From: Microbacterium sp. Au-Mic1
GTDB taxonomy: Bacteria; Actinomycetota; Actinomycetes; Actinomycetales; Microbacteriaceae
Length of the DNA stretch: 64,000 bases
Direction: 5' to 3'
Assembly: GCF_021341785.1 (NCBI RefSeq)
Contig: NZ_JAJTTF010000011.1
Location: 92,135 to 156,134, forward strand
In this document: in pieces, positions 54,640 to 63,300 of the stretch
Position numbering within the stretch: position 1 is the first letter of the stretch
Layout of the letters: each line of letters begins with the position of its first letter
Made by a program: the position numbers and the translations under genes
The notes under the pieces: generated by a model
What the model saw: only the letters and a program-made list of their open reading frames with translations
What the model was told of the DNA's origin: nothing
Databases searched by the model: none

Positions 54640-55527
54640 TCATCGCACCTTCCGGAGAGGCTGAGTGCTCTCGGCCGTGAACCGCTGGCTGAAGAACGTG
54701 GTGCCGCCGACGATCAGGAAGATCGCGAGCCCCGGCAGGATCACCTGCCACGGCGAGAGGCGCAGGTACTTCTGGCCCTCGAGCACAAGCCCGCCCCACG
54801 TCGGCTCGGGCGGCTGGATGCCGAGGCCGAGGTAGTCGAGGCCGGCCTGCAGCAGGATCACGGATCCGATGCTGGTGACGGCGACGATGAACATCTGCGG
54901 CAGCACGTGCGGCAGGATGTGCGTGCGGATGATGCGGGCGGACGAGGCGCCGAGCATCCGCGGCGCCATCACGAAGTCGCGTCCGCGCAGCGACAGCGCC
55001 GTCGCGCGGGCAAGCCGGGCGAAGCTCATCCAGTGCGTGAAGCCCAGGACGAGGATCATCAGCAGCGCGCTCGGGCCGAAGATCGCCGAGAGGGCGATCA
55101 GCAGCAGCACCGCGGGCAGCGCCAGGCTGACGTCGGTCACGAGGGCGATCACGTTGTCCGCCCAGCCCCCGAAGAATCCGGCGAGCAGGCCCAGCACGGT
55201 GCCCACGACGAAGTTCACCAGCACGATCGCGGCGGTGATGAGCAGGGTCGTCTGGCCTCCGGCGGCGACACGGCTGAGCAGGTCGCGCCCGACCACATCG
55301 GTCCCGAGCGGGTGGTTCGGATCGATGAACGGCCCGAGGCGGGCGTGCGCGAGATCCTGGGTGAAGGCGTCGAAGCCCGGCCAGAGATGCACGGCGATGA
55401 TCGCGAGGATGACGAGCAGCACGACGATGCCGCCGAGCGTGGAGAGCCAGCGCCCCTGACGGGTGCTGAACCGCGGGCGACGGCGGGTCGCCGCGCTCAC
55501 CTGGGCCATGGCCACTGTGTCGGTCAT
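54640..55527 (-). CDS. Oligopeptide-type ABC permease (DppC-like)
   Basis: 295 residues, about six helices, R-M-L-G-A-S-S-A-R-I-I-R-T-H-I-L-P as EAA-type loop. Overlaps the upstream permease stop (ATGA). Confidence 0.93.
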   Translation of the reverse strand: MTDTVAMAQVSAATRRRPRFSTRQGRWLSTLGGIVVLLVILAIIAVHLWPGFDAFTQDLAHARLGPFIDPNHPLGTDVVGRDLLSRVAAGGQTTLLITAAIVLVNFVVGTVLGLLAGFFGGWADNVIALVTDVSLALPAVLLLIALSAIFGPSALLMILVLGFTHWMSFARLARATALSLRGRDFVMAPRMLGASSARIIRTHILPHVLPQMFIVAVTSIGSVILLQAGLDYLGLGIQPPEPTWGGLVLEGQKYLRLSPWQVILPGLAIFLIVGGTTFFSQRFTAESTQPLRKVR

Positions 55528-56441
55528 GCGAGTTTCACTCTCGGATCGATGAGCGAGTAGAGGAGGTCGACGACGACGTTGACGACCACGAAGATGAGCA
55601 CCACCACGAGCAGCCCCGCCTGCACGACGGCAAAGTCGCGCTGGCTCACGGCGTTGATCAGGGTGACCCCCATACCGGGCCAGGAGAACACCTGCTCGAC
55701 GATGATCGTGCCGCCGAGGAGGCTCGCGAGGTTGAGCCCGGCGACGGTGAGGATCGGCAGGAAGGCGTTGGGCAGCATCTCGGTGGCGACGACCGCGGCG
55801 TGACTCTTGCCCCGCGCGTACGCCGTGCGCACGTACTCGGCCGTGGTCTGCTCGCTGAGCGCCGAATCCAGCAGCCGCACGTACAGCACGAACTGGGCGG
55901 TGGCGATGGTGGCGACCGGCAGCACGAACGAGGCGGGGCCGGTGTAGCCGAGGCTCGGCAGCCAGCTCAGGGCGACCGCGAAGATCAGCACCAGCAGCAC
56001 GCCGAAGAAGAAGTCCGGGACCGACGAGCGCAGCGCACCGGTCCAGACGAACATCGCCCGCAGCGTGCGGCTGCCCGTGATGTGGATGAGCACCGCGGCG
56101 ACCACGGCCAGCACCAGCCCGATCGCGAAGGAGGTGAGCGCGAGCGTGGTGGTCGCGGGGAGCCGTTCGAGGATGATCCCGATCGCCGTCTGAGACGGGT
56201 TGCGGTAGGAGACCCCGAAGTCGCCGCGCAGGAGGCCGGCGAGGTAGCGCCCGTACTGCACGAGCAGCGGGTCGTTGAAGCCGAGCTTGCCGTTCAGGTC
56301 GTCGATCTGCTGCTGGGTGGCGCCCTCGGTGAGGATCAGGGCCGCGGGCTTGCCCGACAGCCGTCCGAGGACGAACGCGATGGTGACCGCGACGAACAGC
56401 GTGACGACCGCCTGCAGGATGCGACGGATGATGTAGGACAT
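55524..56441 (-). CDS. Oligopeptide-type ABC permease (DppB-like)
   Basis: 305 residues. M-S-Y-I-I-R-R-I-L-Q-A-V, G-V-S-Y-R-N-P and T-A-Y-A-R-G-K-S are DppB features, with about six helices. Confidence 0.93.
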   Translation of the reverse strand: MSYIIRRILQAVVTLFVAVTIAFVLGRLSGKPAALILTEGATQQQIDDLNGKLGFNDPLLVQYGRYLAGLLRGDFGVSYRNPSQTAIGIILERLPATTTLALTSFAIGLVLAVVAAVLIHITGSRTLRAMFVWTGALRSSVPDFFFGVLLVLIFAVALSWLPSLGYTGPASFVLPVATIATAQFVLYVRLLDSALSEQTTAEYVRTAYARGKSHAAVVATEMLPNAFLPILTVAGLNLASLLGGTIIVEQVFSWPGMGVTLINAVSQRDFAVVQAGLLVVVLIFVVVNVVVDLLYSLIDPRVKLA

Positions 56442-56467
56442 GGGGATCTGATCTCCTCAGCGTGGAT

Positions 56468-56503
56468 CGGTGCGCGGGCCCGAGGCTCTGAGCCCGCGCA
56501 CCG
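56468..56503 (-). terminator. Intercistronic hairpin after the substrate-binding gene
   Basis: CGGTGCGCGGGC (56468-56479) pairs with 56492-56503. No U-run; it probably raises message level of the binding protein compared with the permeases. Confidence 0.6.
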
Positions 56504-56506
56504 AGC

Positions 56507-58069
56507 TCATTTGGCCGAGCGCCCGATCTCGGCGGCGCGGTAGATGCCGTCGACGGCCGGGGTCCAGCTGATGGTGCCGGCCGCCGCGTACGCGTTCTTG
56601 TTCTGCCAGAGCGGGACGTTCGACACGTTCTCGGTGTTCCACTGCCAGATCTGCTTGAACACGGCGTCGCGCTTGTCGGCGCCGGCGGCCTGCTGCTCCA
56701 CGTAGAGCTTCGCCATCTCGGGGCTGCGCGCGTAATCCTCGGGACCGCCGGCGAGCAGCTGGCTGACCACCACGTCGCCGTCCATGCTCGAGGGCGACCA
56801 GTAATTCAGGTACAGACCGGTGATCTGGTGGTTCGCCAGGCTCAGGCTGAGGCTGGACTGCTCCGAGCCCACGAGCTTGATGTTCAGGCCGGCCTTGCCG
56901 AGGTCGGCCGCGATCGCCTGCGCGACCTCGGGGTCCGTCGGGGATCCGCCGGTGCTCGCGTACTGCAGCGTGATCGCCTCGCCGTCGTAGCCCGAGTCGG
57001 CGACGAGCTTCTTCGCGGCGTCGAGGTCGTACTTCGGCGTGGGGTAGCCGTCGACGTAGCCGGTGACGCCCTTCGCGACGGGCTGGCCGGTGGGCGTGGC
57101 GAGGCCGTTGAGCAGACTCTTGATGATCGAGCTGCGGTCGATCGCGAGCGGGATCGCCTGGCGCACCTTCTGGTTCGACAGCGCACCGGCGGTGGTGTTC
57201 ACGCCCAGGAACGCGACCTGGTTGGAGGCCGCCTCGATCACCCGGGCGTTCTGGGCCCCGTCGAACACGGGCACCTGGCTGGCCGGGATGATCGCGGTGT
57301 CCAGCGTGCCCGACTCGACGCCCGTGACGCGGGCGTCGGGGGCGCCGACGAACGAGAACGTGATGTCCTTGATCTTCGCCTTGGTGCCCCAGTAGGCGTC
57401 GTTGCGGGTGATCTTGTAGTCCACGCCGTGGTTCCAGGCGACGAAGGCGTAAGGGCCGGTGCCGACCGGCGCGTTCGGGAACTTGTCCGGGCCCAGCGCC
57501 TCGTAGACCTTCTCCGGCACGATCCCGATCGTCGCGACCTGGTTGAGCCAGGCGCTGAACGGGTTCTTCAGGGTGAACGTCACGGTGTGCGCATCGGTCG
57601 CCTCGACCTTGCTCACCATGGCGATCGCGACCTTGTTGGTGGACTTGTCGCTGGCGAGGATCTTGTTGTACGTGTACACGATGTCCGACGCCTTCAGGTC
57701 GGATCCGTCCTGGAACTTGACGCCGTCGCGAATGGTGAAGGTCCACACGTCCTTGGTGTCGTTCGAGGTCCATTGGGTGGCGAGGCCCGGCTGGATCGTT
57801 CCTTTGGCGTCGATGCGGGTCAGGCCGTCGAACACCGCGTAGTACATGTTCCACGCCGAGAGCGAGCGCATCATGATCGGGTCGATGTTGGCCGGTTCCG
57901 TGGGCATCGCCAGGGTCGCGGAGCCGTTGTCGACAGCCGCGGTCGAGCTGCCGCCGGTGCTCGTCGCGGTGCCCGCGCTGCCCATGCAGCCGGACAGCAG
58001 CACCGCGCCGAGGGCGAGGGCGGCGCCGAGGGCCAGGAGGCGCCCGCGTCGCTGTGTCTTCGTTGACAT
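56507..58069 (-). CDS. Oligopeptide-type ABC substrate-binding lipoprotein
   Basis: 520 residues. Lipobox L-L-S-G-C (24-28). The SBP_bac_5 pattern follows: P-A-N-I-D-P, Y-Y-A-V-F-D-G-L-T-R-I-D, and A-P-V-G-T-G-P-Y. Carries a peptide or nickel/opine-like ligand. It starts just after a palindromic operator region. Confidence 0.93.
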   Translation of the reverse strand: MSTKTQRRGRLLALGAALALGAVLLSGCMGSAGTATSTGGSSTAAVDNGSATLAMPTEPANIDPIMMRSLSAWNMYYAVFDGLTRIDAKGTIQPGLATQWTSNDTKDVWTFTIRDGVKFQDGSDLKASDIVYTYNKILASDKSTNKVAIAMVSKVEATDAHTVTFTLKNPFSAWLNQVATIGIVPEKVYEALGPDKFPNAPVGTGPYAFVAWNHGVDYKITRNDAYWGTKAKIKDITFSFVGAPDARVTGVESGTLDTAIIPASQVPVFDGAQNARVIEAASNQVAFLGVNTTAGALSNQKVRQAIPLAIDRSSIIKSLLNGLATPTGQPVAKGVTGYVDGYPTPKYDLDAAKKLVADSGYDGEAITLQYASTGGSPTDPEVAQAIAADLGKAGLNIKLVGSEQSSLSLSLANHQITGLYLNYWSPSSMDGDVVVSQLLAGGPEDYARSPEMAKLYVEQQAAGADKRDAVFKQIWQWNTENVSNVPLWQNKNAYAAAGTISWTPAVDGIYRAAEIGRSAK

Positions 58070-58126
58070 TTCGGGTTCCTTTCATCCGTCACAGCGCCGG
58101 AGGGCGTGTGCGGGAGCGGATCGGGT

Positions 58127-58159
58127 AGCGAAAGTAATATGTAATACATTACCTTCGCT
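58127..58159. promoter_or_regulatory. 33-base imperfect palindrome before the binding-protein gene
   Basis: AGCGAAAGTAAT (58127-58138) and ATTACCTTCGCT (58148-58159) match at 11 of 12 positions around nine bases. Probable operator for the ABC operon. Confidence 0.55.
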
Positions 58160-58167
58160 GTTCGATT

Positions 58168-58178
58168 TTGGTATACAA
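58168..58178. promoter_or_regulatory. GntR-like TTGGTATACAA motif
   Basis: A near-palindromic word typical of FadR/VanR-type GntR operators (TTGGTATACCAA); also at 59378-59388. Confidence 0.5.
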
Positions 58179-58220
58179 ATCTGCGACTGTCAAGGGGGAC
58201 TCCCTCCCGATGTCGCAGCG

Positions 58221-59246
58221 TCAGGAACGGATCAGAACGCCCATCTGCGGCATCCCGGGGACCTCGAGCTCCGAGATCTCGAGCGAGTCCAGATCCACGA
58301 TCGCGAGCCCGTCCCACGGGCCCCGGCTGGTGGATCCACCCGTGAGGATCGCCTTGCGGCGGCCATCCGGTGCATCCAGCCACTCCACGACGTTCTCGTG
58401 CCCCTTCTCGAGCGGCAGCACCGTCTCGTCACCCGATCCGAGATCGCGGATCGTCAGGCTCGGGCCCCGGGTCGCCCCGCCGATGGCACCCACGCCGACG
58501 ACCAGCAGACGCCCGTCGGTGGTCAGCCCCACGCCGTGCTGGTGCGAGTCGGCGGTCATCGGCTGCGTCTCATAGGTGCGCGTCGCCGGCGAGTAGACCA
58601 CGAGCCCTTGGCCCTGGTACGGCAGATAGAGGGTGCCGTCCTCGGCGACGGCGGCGTAGTGCGGCTTGTAGTGCGACATCAGGCCGCCCTCGGTGCCGAA
58701 CGGGGCGATCTCGGTGCTCGTCACGGTGTGGGCGGGGATGCTGATCGTGTTGAGCGTGAACGAGTCGTGGTCGATCGTGTACATCTCGTCCCCGGTGGGC
58801 GAGATCTGCACGTCGAACGGCCGCAGCCCCACCTCGAACGAGTCGGTGAACGCCCCGACCGCCGTGTCGAAGCGCTCCACGGCCGAGTTCCGCCCTGTGC
58901 GGGTGATCGCGACGTAGACCGCGGATCCGTCCGGGGTCACCACGACGCCGGTCCCGCCGGGGCGCTCCTCGCCGTACTCGATGACGGAGGGCTGGTCGAG
59001 ATACGGAACCAGCGCGAGCCGCTCGCGGGTGTCGAGGTCGACCACGGCCAGGCCCACCGCCGTGCTCACGTAGGCGCGGCGGGACCCCTCGTCCACGGCG
59101 ACCGCCCACGGGGCTGCTCCCACGACCGTCTCGGTCTGCACCGGCGCGTCCGGGCTCCTGAGATCGACGAAGGCGATCCTCTCGCCGTGACTCTCGGTGA
59201 CCACGAAGATCGATCCGTGGCCGGGCGTGCTGGTGCGGACCACCAT
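58221..59246 (-). CDS. Beta-propeller repeat protein
   Basis: 341 residues. Repeated blades with A-V-A-V-D-E-G-S-R-R-A-Y-V-S and V-V-V-T-P-D-G-S-A-V-Y-V match the YVTN/lactonase-like propeller. No signal peptide is visible in this form. ATG at 59246 with GGAGGA upstream is chosen; the longer form to 59339 overlaps less. It may be a lactonase or metabolite-binding propeller serving the ABC operon. Confidence 0.75.
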   Translation of the reverse strand: MVVRTSTPGHGSIFVVTESHGERIAFVDLRSPDAPVQTETVVGAAPWAVAVDEGSRRAYVSTAVGLAVVDLDTRERLALVPYLDQPSVIEYGEERPGGTGVVVTPDGSAVYVAITRTGRNSAVERFDTAVGAFTDSFEVGLRPFDVQISPTGDEMYTIDHDSFTLNTISIPAHTVTSTEIAPFGTEGGLMSHYKPHYAAVAEDGTLYLPYQGQGLVVYSPATRTYETQPMTADSHQHGVGLTTDGRLLVVGVGAIGGATRGPSLTIRDLGSGDETVLPLEKGHENVVEWLDAPDGRRKAILTGGSTSRGPWDGLAIVDLDSLEISELEVPGMPQMGVLIRS

Positions 59247-59357
59247 GGGGCCCTCGCTTCCTCCGGGCATCCCGGTTCGACTCGGCTCCGGCGCGCACGA
59301 AGGCGCCTCGGATCGCCCTCTGGGCGGCCACGGGCGCACCGGATCAACTTCGTCGAA

Positions 59358-59388
59358 AATGGTATGCCATTTAGGGGTTGGTATACAA
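59358..59388. promoter_or_regulatory. Two GntR-like operator motifs
   Basis: AATGGTATGCCATT (59358-59371) and TTGGTATACAA (59378-59388), 20 bases apart from centre to centre. They lie upstream of the beta-propeller gene and match the word at 58168. Confidence 0.5.
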
Positions 59389-59414
59389 CAGGGGAATTCT
59401 GTTCGAGGATCGAT

Positions 59415-59852
59415 TCAGGATCCGGCGACATCCAGCACGAGATCGGTCCGGACCTCGCCCACCGCGACACGCACGGTGACCTCGCCGGCGTTCTGTGCCT
59501 GCAGGCCGAGTGAGCTGGCGACGCCGTCGGCGTCGGTGGAGGACGTCTCGAACCCGCCCGGGTAGGCCGCGGGCCCCGAGATCACCTCGAAGGTCGCGAC
59601 GCGATCCTTCAGCGGAACGCCGTCGACCGTGGCCTGCACGACGAGCCGCACCTCGTCGCCGAGGCGGACCGCGCCCTCCGGCGACACGACGCGGATCTCC
59701 GGACCGCGCTGTGCCGCCGCGGCGGACGCCGAGGTCGCGGGCCTCGCGGCGCCCGGTGCGCCCGCGGCGCATCCGGTGAGGAGGGCCGGCACGAGCAGGG
59801 CGAGCAGAGCGACCGCCGCCGCACCGCCGGCCCCGGCGCCGGCGCGGCTCAC
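59415..59852 (-). CDS. Lipoprotein with Ig-like (Big_1) domain
   Basis: 145 residues. GTG start overlapping the previous stop. Lipobox L-L-T-G-C (24-28), then a Big_1-type module: V-R-L-V-V-Q-A-T-V-D-G-V-P-L, G-E-V-T-V-R-V-A-V-G-E-V. Surface-anchored. Confidence 0.8.
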   Translation of the reverse strand: MSRAGAGAGGAAAVALLALLVPALLTGCAAGAPGAARPATSASAAAAQRGPEIRVVSPEGAVRLGDEVRLVVQATVDGVPLKDRVATFEVISGPAAYPGGFETSSTDADGVASSLGLQAQNAGEVTVRVAVGEVRTDLVLDVAGS

Positions 59853-60319
59853 GCCTGCACCAGGGTGATCACGAACGTCCGCGTCACCGGTCCCACGTGC
59901 ACCAGCACGGGGAAGGTGCCCGCGGCGAGCGCCACGATCGGCAGGATCAGGGTGCCGTCGGTGTCGATCGGGGCGGAGGCCAGAGCGCCCTGCAGGAGGA
60001 CGGACTCGTCCCACGACGCGATCCCGCCGGCGTTCACGAGCTCCGCCGTGCCGTCCGCCGGGATCGGGCCGGAGCCCGCGACCTGGAAGATCAGCGGTGC
60101 GGTGTCCCCCGCGGCCGAGAACGGGTAGGTCTGCGCGTCGTCCACGGCGCCGAGGAGGTCGATCGTGATCGCGGCCGAGGCCGAGGCCTGCGGCAGCGCG
60201 ACCGCCGCCGCGATGACCGGCACCGACCAGGCGCCGGCGACGAGGGTGCGTCGCCGGGTCCAGCCGCGGTCGCCCCCCATGCCCTCGCCTCCGGGCGTCG
60301 TCGTGATCTGCGTCGTCAT
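59849..60319 (-). CDS. Tat-type exported protein
   Basis: 156 residues. R-R-R-T-L-V-A-G-A-W-S-V-P then a hydrophobic core and A-S-A-S-A site. The remainder is beta-rich. It belongs to the surface cluster with the giant gene upstream and the lipoprotein downstream. Confidence 0.75.
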   Translation of the reverse strand: MTTQITTTPGGEGMGGDRGWTRRRTLVAGAWSVPVIAAAVALPQASASAAITIDLLGAVDDAQTYPFSAAGDTAPLIFQVAGSGPIPADGTAELVNAGGIASWDESVLLQGALASAPIDTDGTLILPIVALAAGTFPVLVHVGPVTRTFVITLVQA

Positions 60320-60387
60320 GGTGCTGCCTCCTGCGTGGGTGTCTCCGCGGTGTCGGGTGCGCCGCGGGCGGGATCCGGTGCCGGTGC

Positions 60388-63300
60388 TCATCGCGCGGCC
60401 GGGTAGGGCGTCGGGATCGTGGCCATGCCGGATCCGCTCGTCAGGGTGACCGTCGCGGTACCCGCGGGGATCGAGGCCAGCATCGTGCTGAACCCGTACG
60501 ACACCGTCGCGCCGGGCGCGACCGCCGGATACGTCCTGGTGCCGTACTTCGTGGCGATCTTCACGTCGGTCGCCGTGGACCCGGTGTTCGTCACCGCGAC
60601 CGTGAGCACGACCTTGCCCGAGACCACGGCCGGCGTGACCTTCACGTCGGCCGTCAGCGTCGCGACCGGGTCCACCACCGTGATCTGCGGCAGCGTCGTC
60701 GTGCGGTCGCGGAACGCGGCGGTGATCGTCACGGTTCCGGCCGTCGCGGCGGTCGCACCCGGTGCGACGGCGATGCCGGCGGCGTTGCTCGAGACGGTTG
60801 CCGTGCTCGCTCCCCCGGCGAACGCGCCGCCCGAGATCGTGAACACCACGTCGGCGCCGGAGACGCCGTTGCCGGAGGCGTCGACCACCTTCGCACCGAA
60901 ACCGGTGATGGCCTCGCCACGCAGGACGGTCTTCGCGGCGCCCAGGGGCTGCACGTCCCGCCCGGCGTCGGCGCCGGTCGCCGCGAGCGTGAGACCCGAG
61001 ATCGGCCCGTTCACGCCCTGATCGGTCGCCCGGCACTCGACGAGCGCGGCTGCCGTGCCCGGCACGGCGAACGGCGTGGAATACGCCTGCCAGGCGCCGC
61101 CGTCGACGCGGTACTCGATGCCGCCGGCCGACGCCGCCGGGACCGTGTGCAGCGTTACCGTGCGCCCCGCCGCGCTCGCGACCACTGCGGGCAGCGACGA
61201 CGGATCCGGAGCACCCTTGCCGAGCGAGAACGAGGCCACCACAGCGCGGTGATTGCTCGCCCAGGCGTTGCGGAGCACGGCGGTCGGCGACGGCCAGCCC
61301 GCCACGACCGTGTTCGCGCCGAGTACCTGCAGCGCCGATCCGGCGTAGTGCACGGTGTCGATGCGGTCCTGCGGCTCATCGGCGCCCGACGGTGCCTTCA
61401 CGACGAGCGGCGACCAGGTCTCGCCCGGGTCGGAAGCCGGATCCGGATTGGCGGTGCGGTAGGCGTCGGCCAGACCGGCCTGCGCGAGGCGTGCGGGCAC
61501 GGGCCAGTCCACCGCGCCGATGCCGCAGTGCGCGGCGGCGGTCGCGGCGGTCCAATCGGCGCCCGACGGCGATTCCAGATCCGAGAGGACGACGACCGGT
61601 GTCGGCGCGGACGTCTCCGTCGTGATCGCCGCCGCGAGGGCGTCGACCTGCGCGTAGCGGGTGCTGCCCCGTTCCGCCGCGACGAGAGCCGCCGGGTCGG
61701 TCACCCCGTCGAGGCACGCGGCCTCGGGGCCGTAGCCGGTGCGGTCCAGCCCCATCGTCCACACCCGCACCGGGCGACCGAGCACGTCCACCGTCGCGCC
61801 CAGACCCGGCTGCTCACCGACGACGGTGCGCGCGCTGAGCGGGTGCGGCGAGATCAGCCCCACGCCACCCGGCCCTTCGAGAGCGTTCCAGCCGAGGGCC
61901 TTCGCGAGAGCGGTCGCGGCAGTGCCGCCGTCCTGCTGCACGCCGATCACGTCGAAACCGTTCTCGGCGATCACGGCGAGGTTCTTCAGCGTCGCGTCGT
62001 TGACATGGCCGCCCGCATCCCAGAGGTTCCAGGTGACCGCGTCGAACGGCGCCGCCGCATCGGCCGCGAGCACGGGGACCTCGACCTCGATGCGGGCCGT
62101 GGTCGTGCCGTCCGTCGCCTCGACCGTGAGGTAGCCGGGATCCGCGGGCGCACTCGCAGGAGCGGTCCCGGACACGACGCCCTGCGCGTCGACGTTCAGC
62201 CAGGCGTCGCCCTCGACCTTCGTGTACGACGTCACGGATCCGCCGTTCCACAGCCCGGCGACGGTCTGCGAGACCGCACCACCCGTGCGCACCGAGGGCG
62301 CGCGCAGCACGCCGGACACGAAACCGCGGGCGAGAGTGGATCCGTCCGTCACGACGTCACCGGAGTGCGTGGCCATGTAGTCGTTCTGGACCTGCGCGGC
62401 GGAGATCGCCCGGTCGTAGAAATCGAACGTGTCGATCGCGGCGTTGATGAAGCCGTCGCCGTCGTCGAGCAGCGAGCCCTCCGCGCCGACCCGGAACGGG
62501 TAGCCGCTGACCAGGGAGAAGCCGGAGCCGAGGCTGGTGCTCTGCGCGGTCTGCTCGCCGTCGACGAACGTCGTCATCGTGCTCGCGGAGCGGTCGACGA
62601 CCACGGCCACGTGGTGCCAGGATCCGATCACGGACGTGCGGCTCGCGTCGGCGAGGTAGTTCTGCGTCGTCGACGTCCCGTTCTGACCGAAGCATCCGCG
62701 GAGGATGCCGGGGCTGCCCGCCGTGTTGTAGAGCGTGACCCCGCGGTTGTAGCAGTGCCGGAAGTCCTGGTTCGAGACGATCGGCGAGTCCGAGCTCGAC
62801 GAAGCCTCCTTGAGCCAGAACGTGTACGAGAAGCTGCCGGATCCGTCCGTGTGGCCGGGGACGAGCGGGAGCGAGAAGAAGTTCACACCGCGCGTGCTGC
62901 CGTCCGGCGCGTTGACGTACGCCGCCTTGCCCGTGGTGCCGGCGACATAGGACGGCGAACCCGACCAGGTCGCGTCGTTGCCGCGTCCGGAGGAGTCGGG
63001 GATCGCGGTGCCGTCCGCGGTCTCGAAGTCGTAGGAGGCGAACGGGGCGACCGCGTCGCCCGGTGCCCGCAGCCGGCTCCAGATCGCGGAGAGCGTCACC
63101 GTCGTGTTCGCGCGGACCGTGAGGTCGGCGGCCGACTGGGCGTCGGCGTAGACGACCTGACCCTTCGGGCTCAGCGCCCATCCCTGGAACTGGTAGCCGG
63201 GTCGGACGAAGCCGTTGGCCGCGAGCGTGGATGCCGTGCCGATCGTGAACGTCTGCGCCGCCATGTCGCCGGAGGTGGCGCCGTTGCCGTCGAAGGCGAC

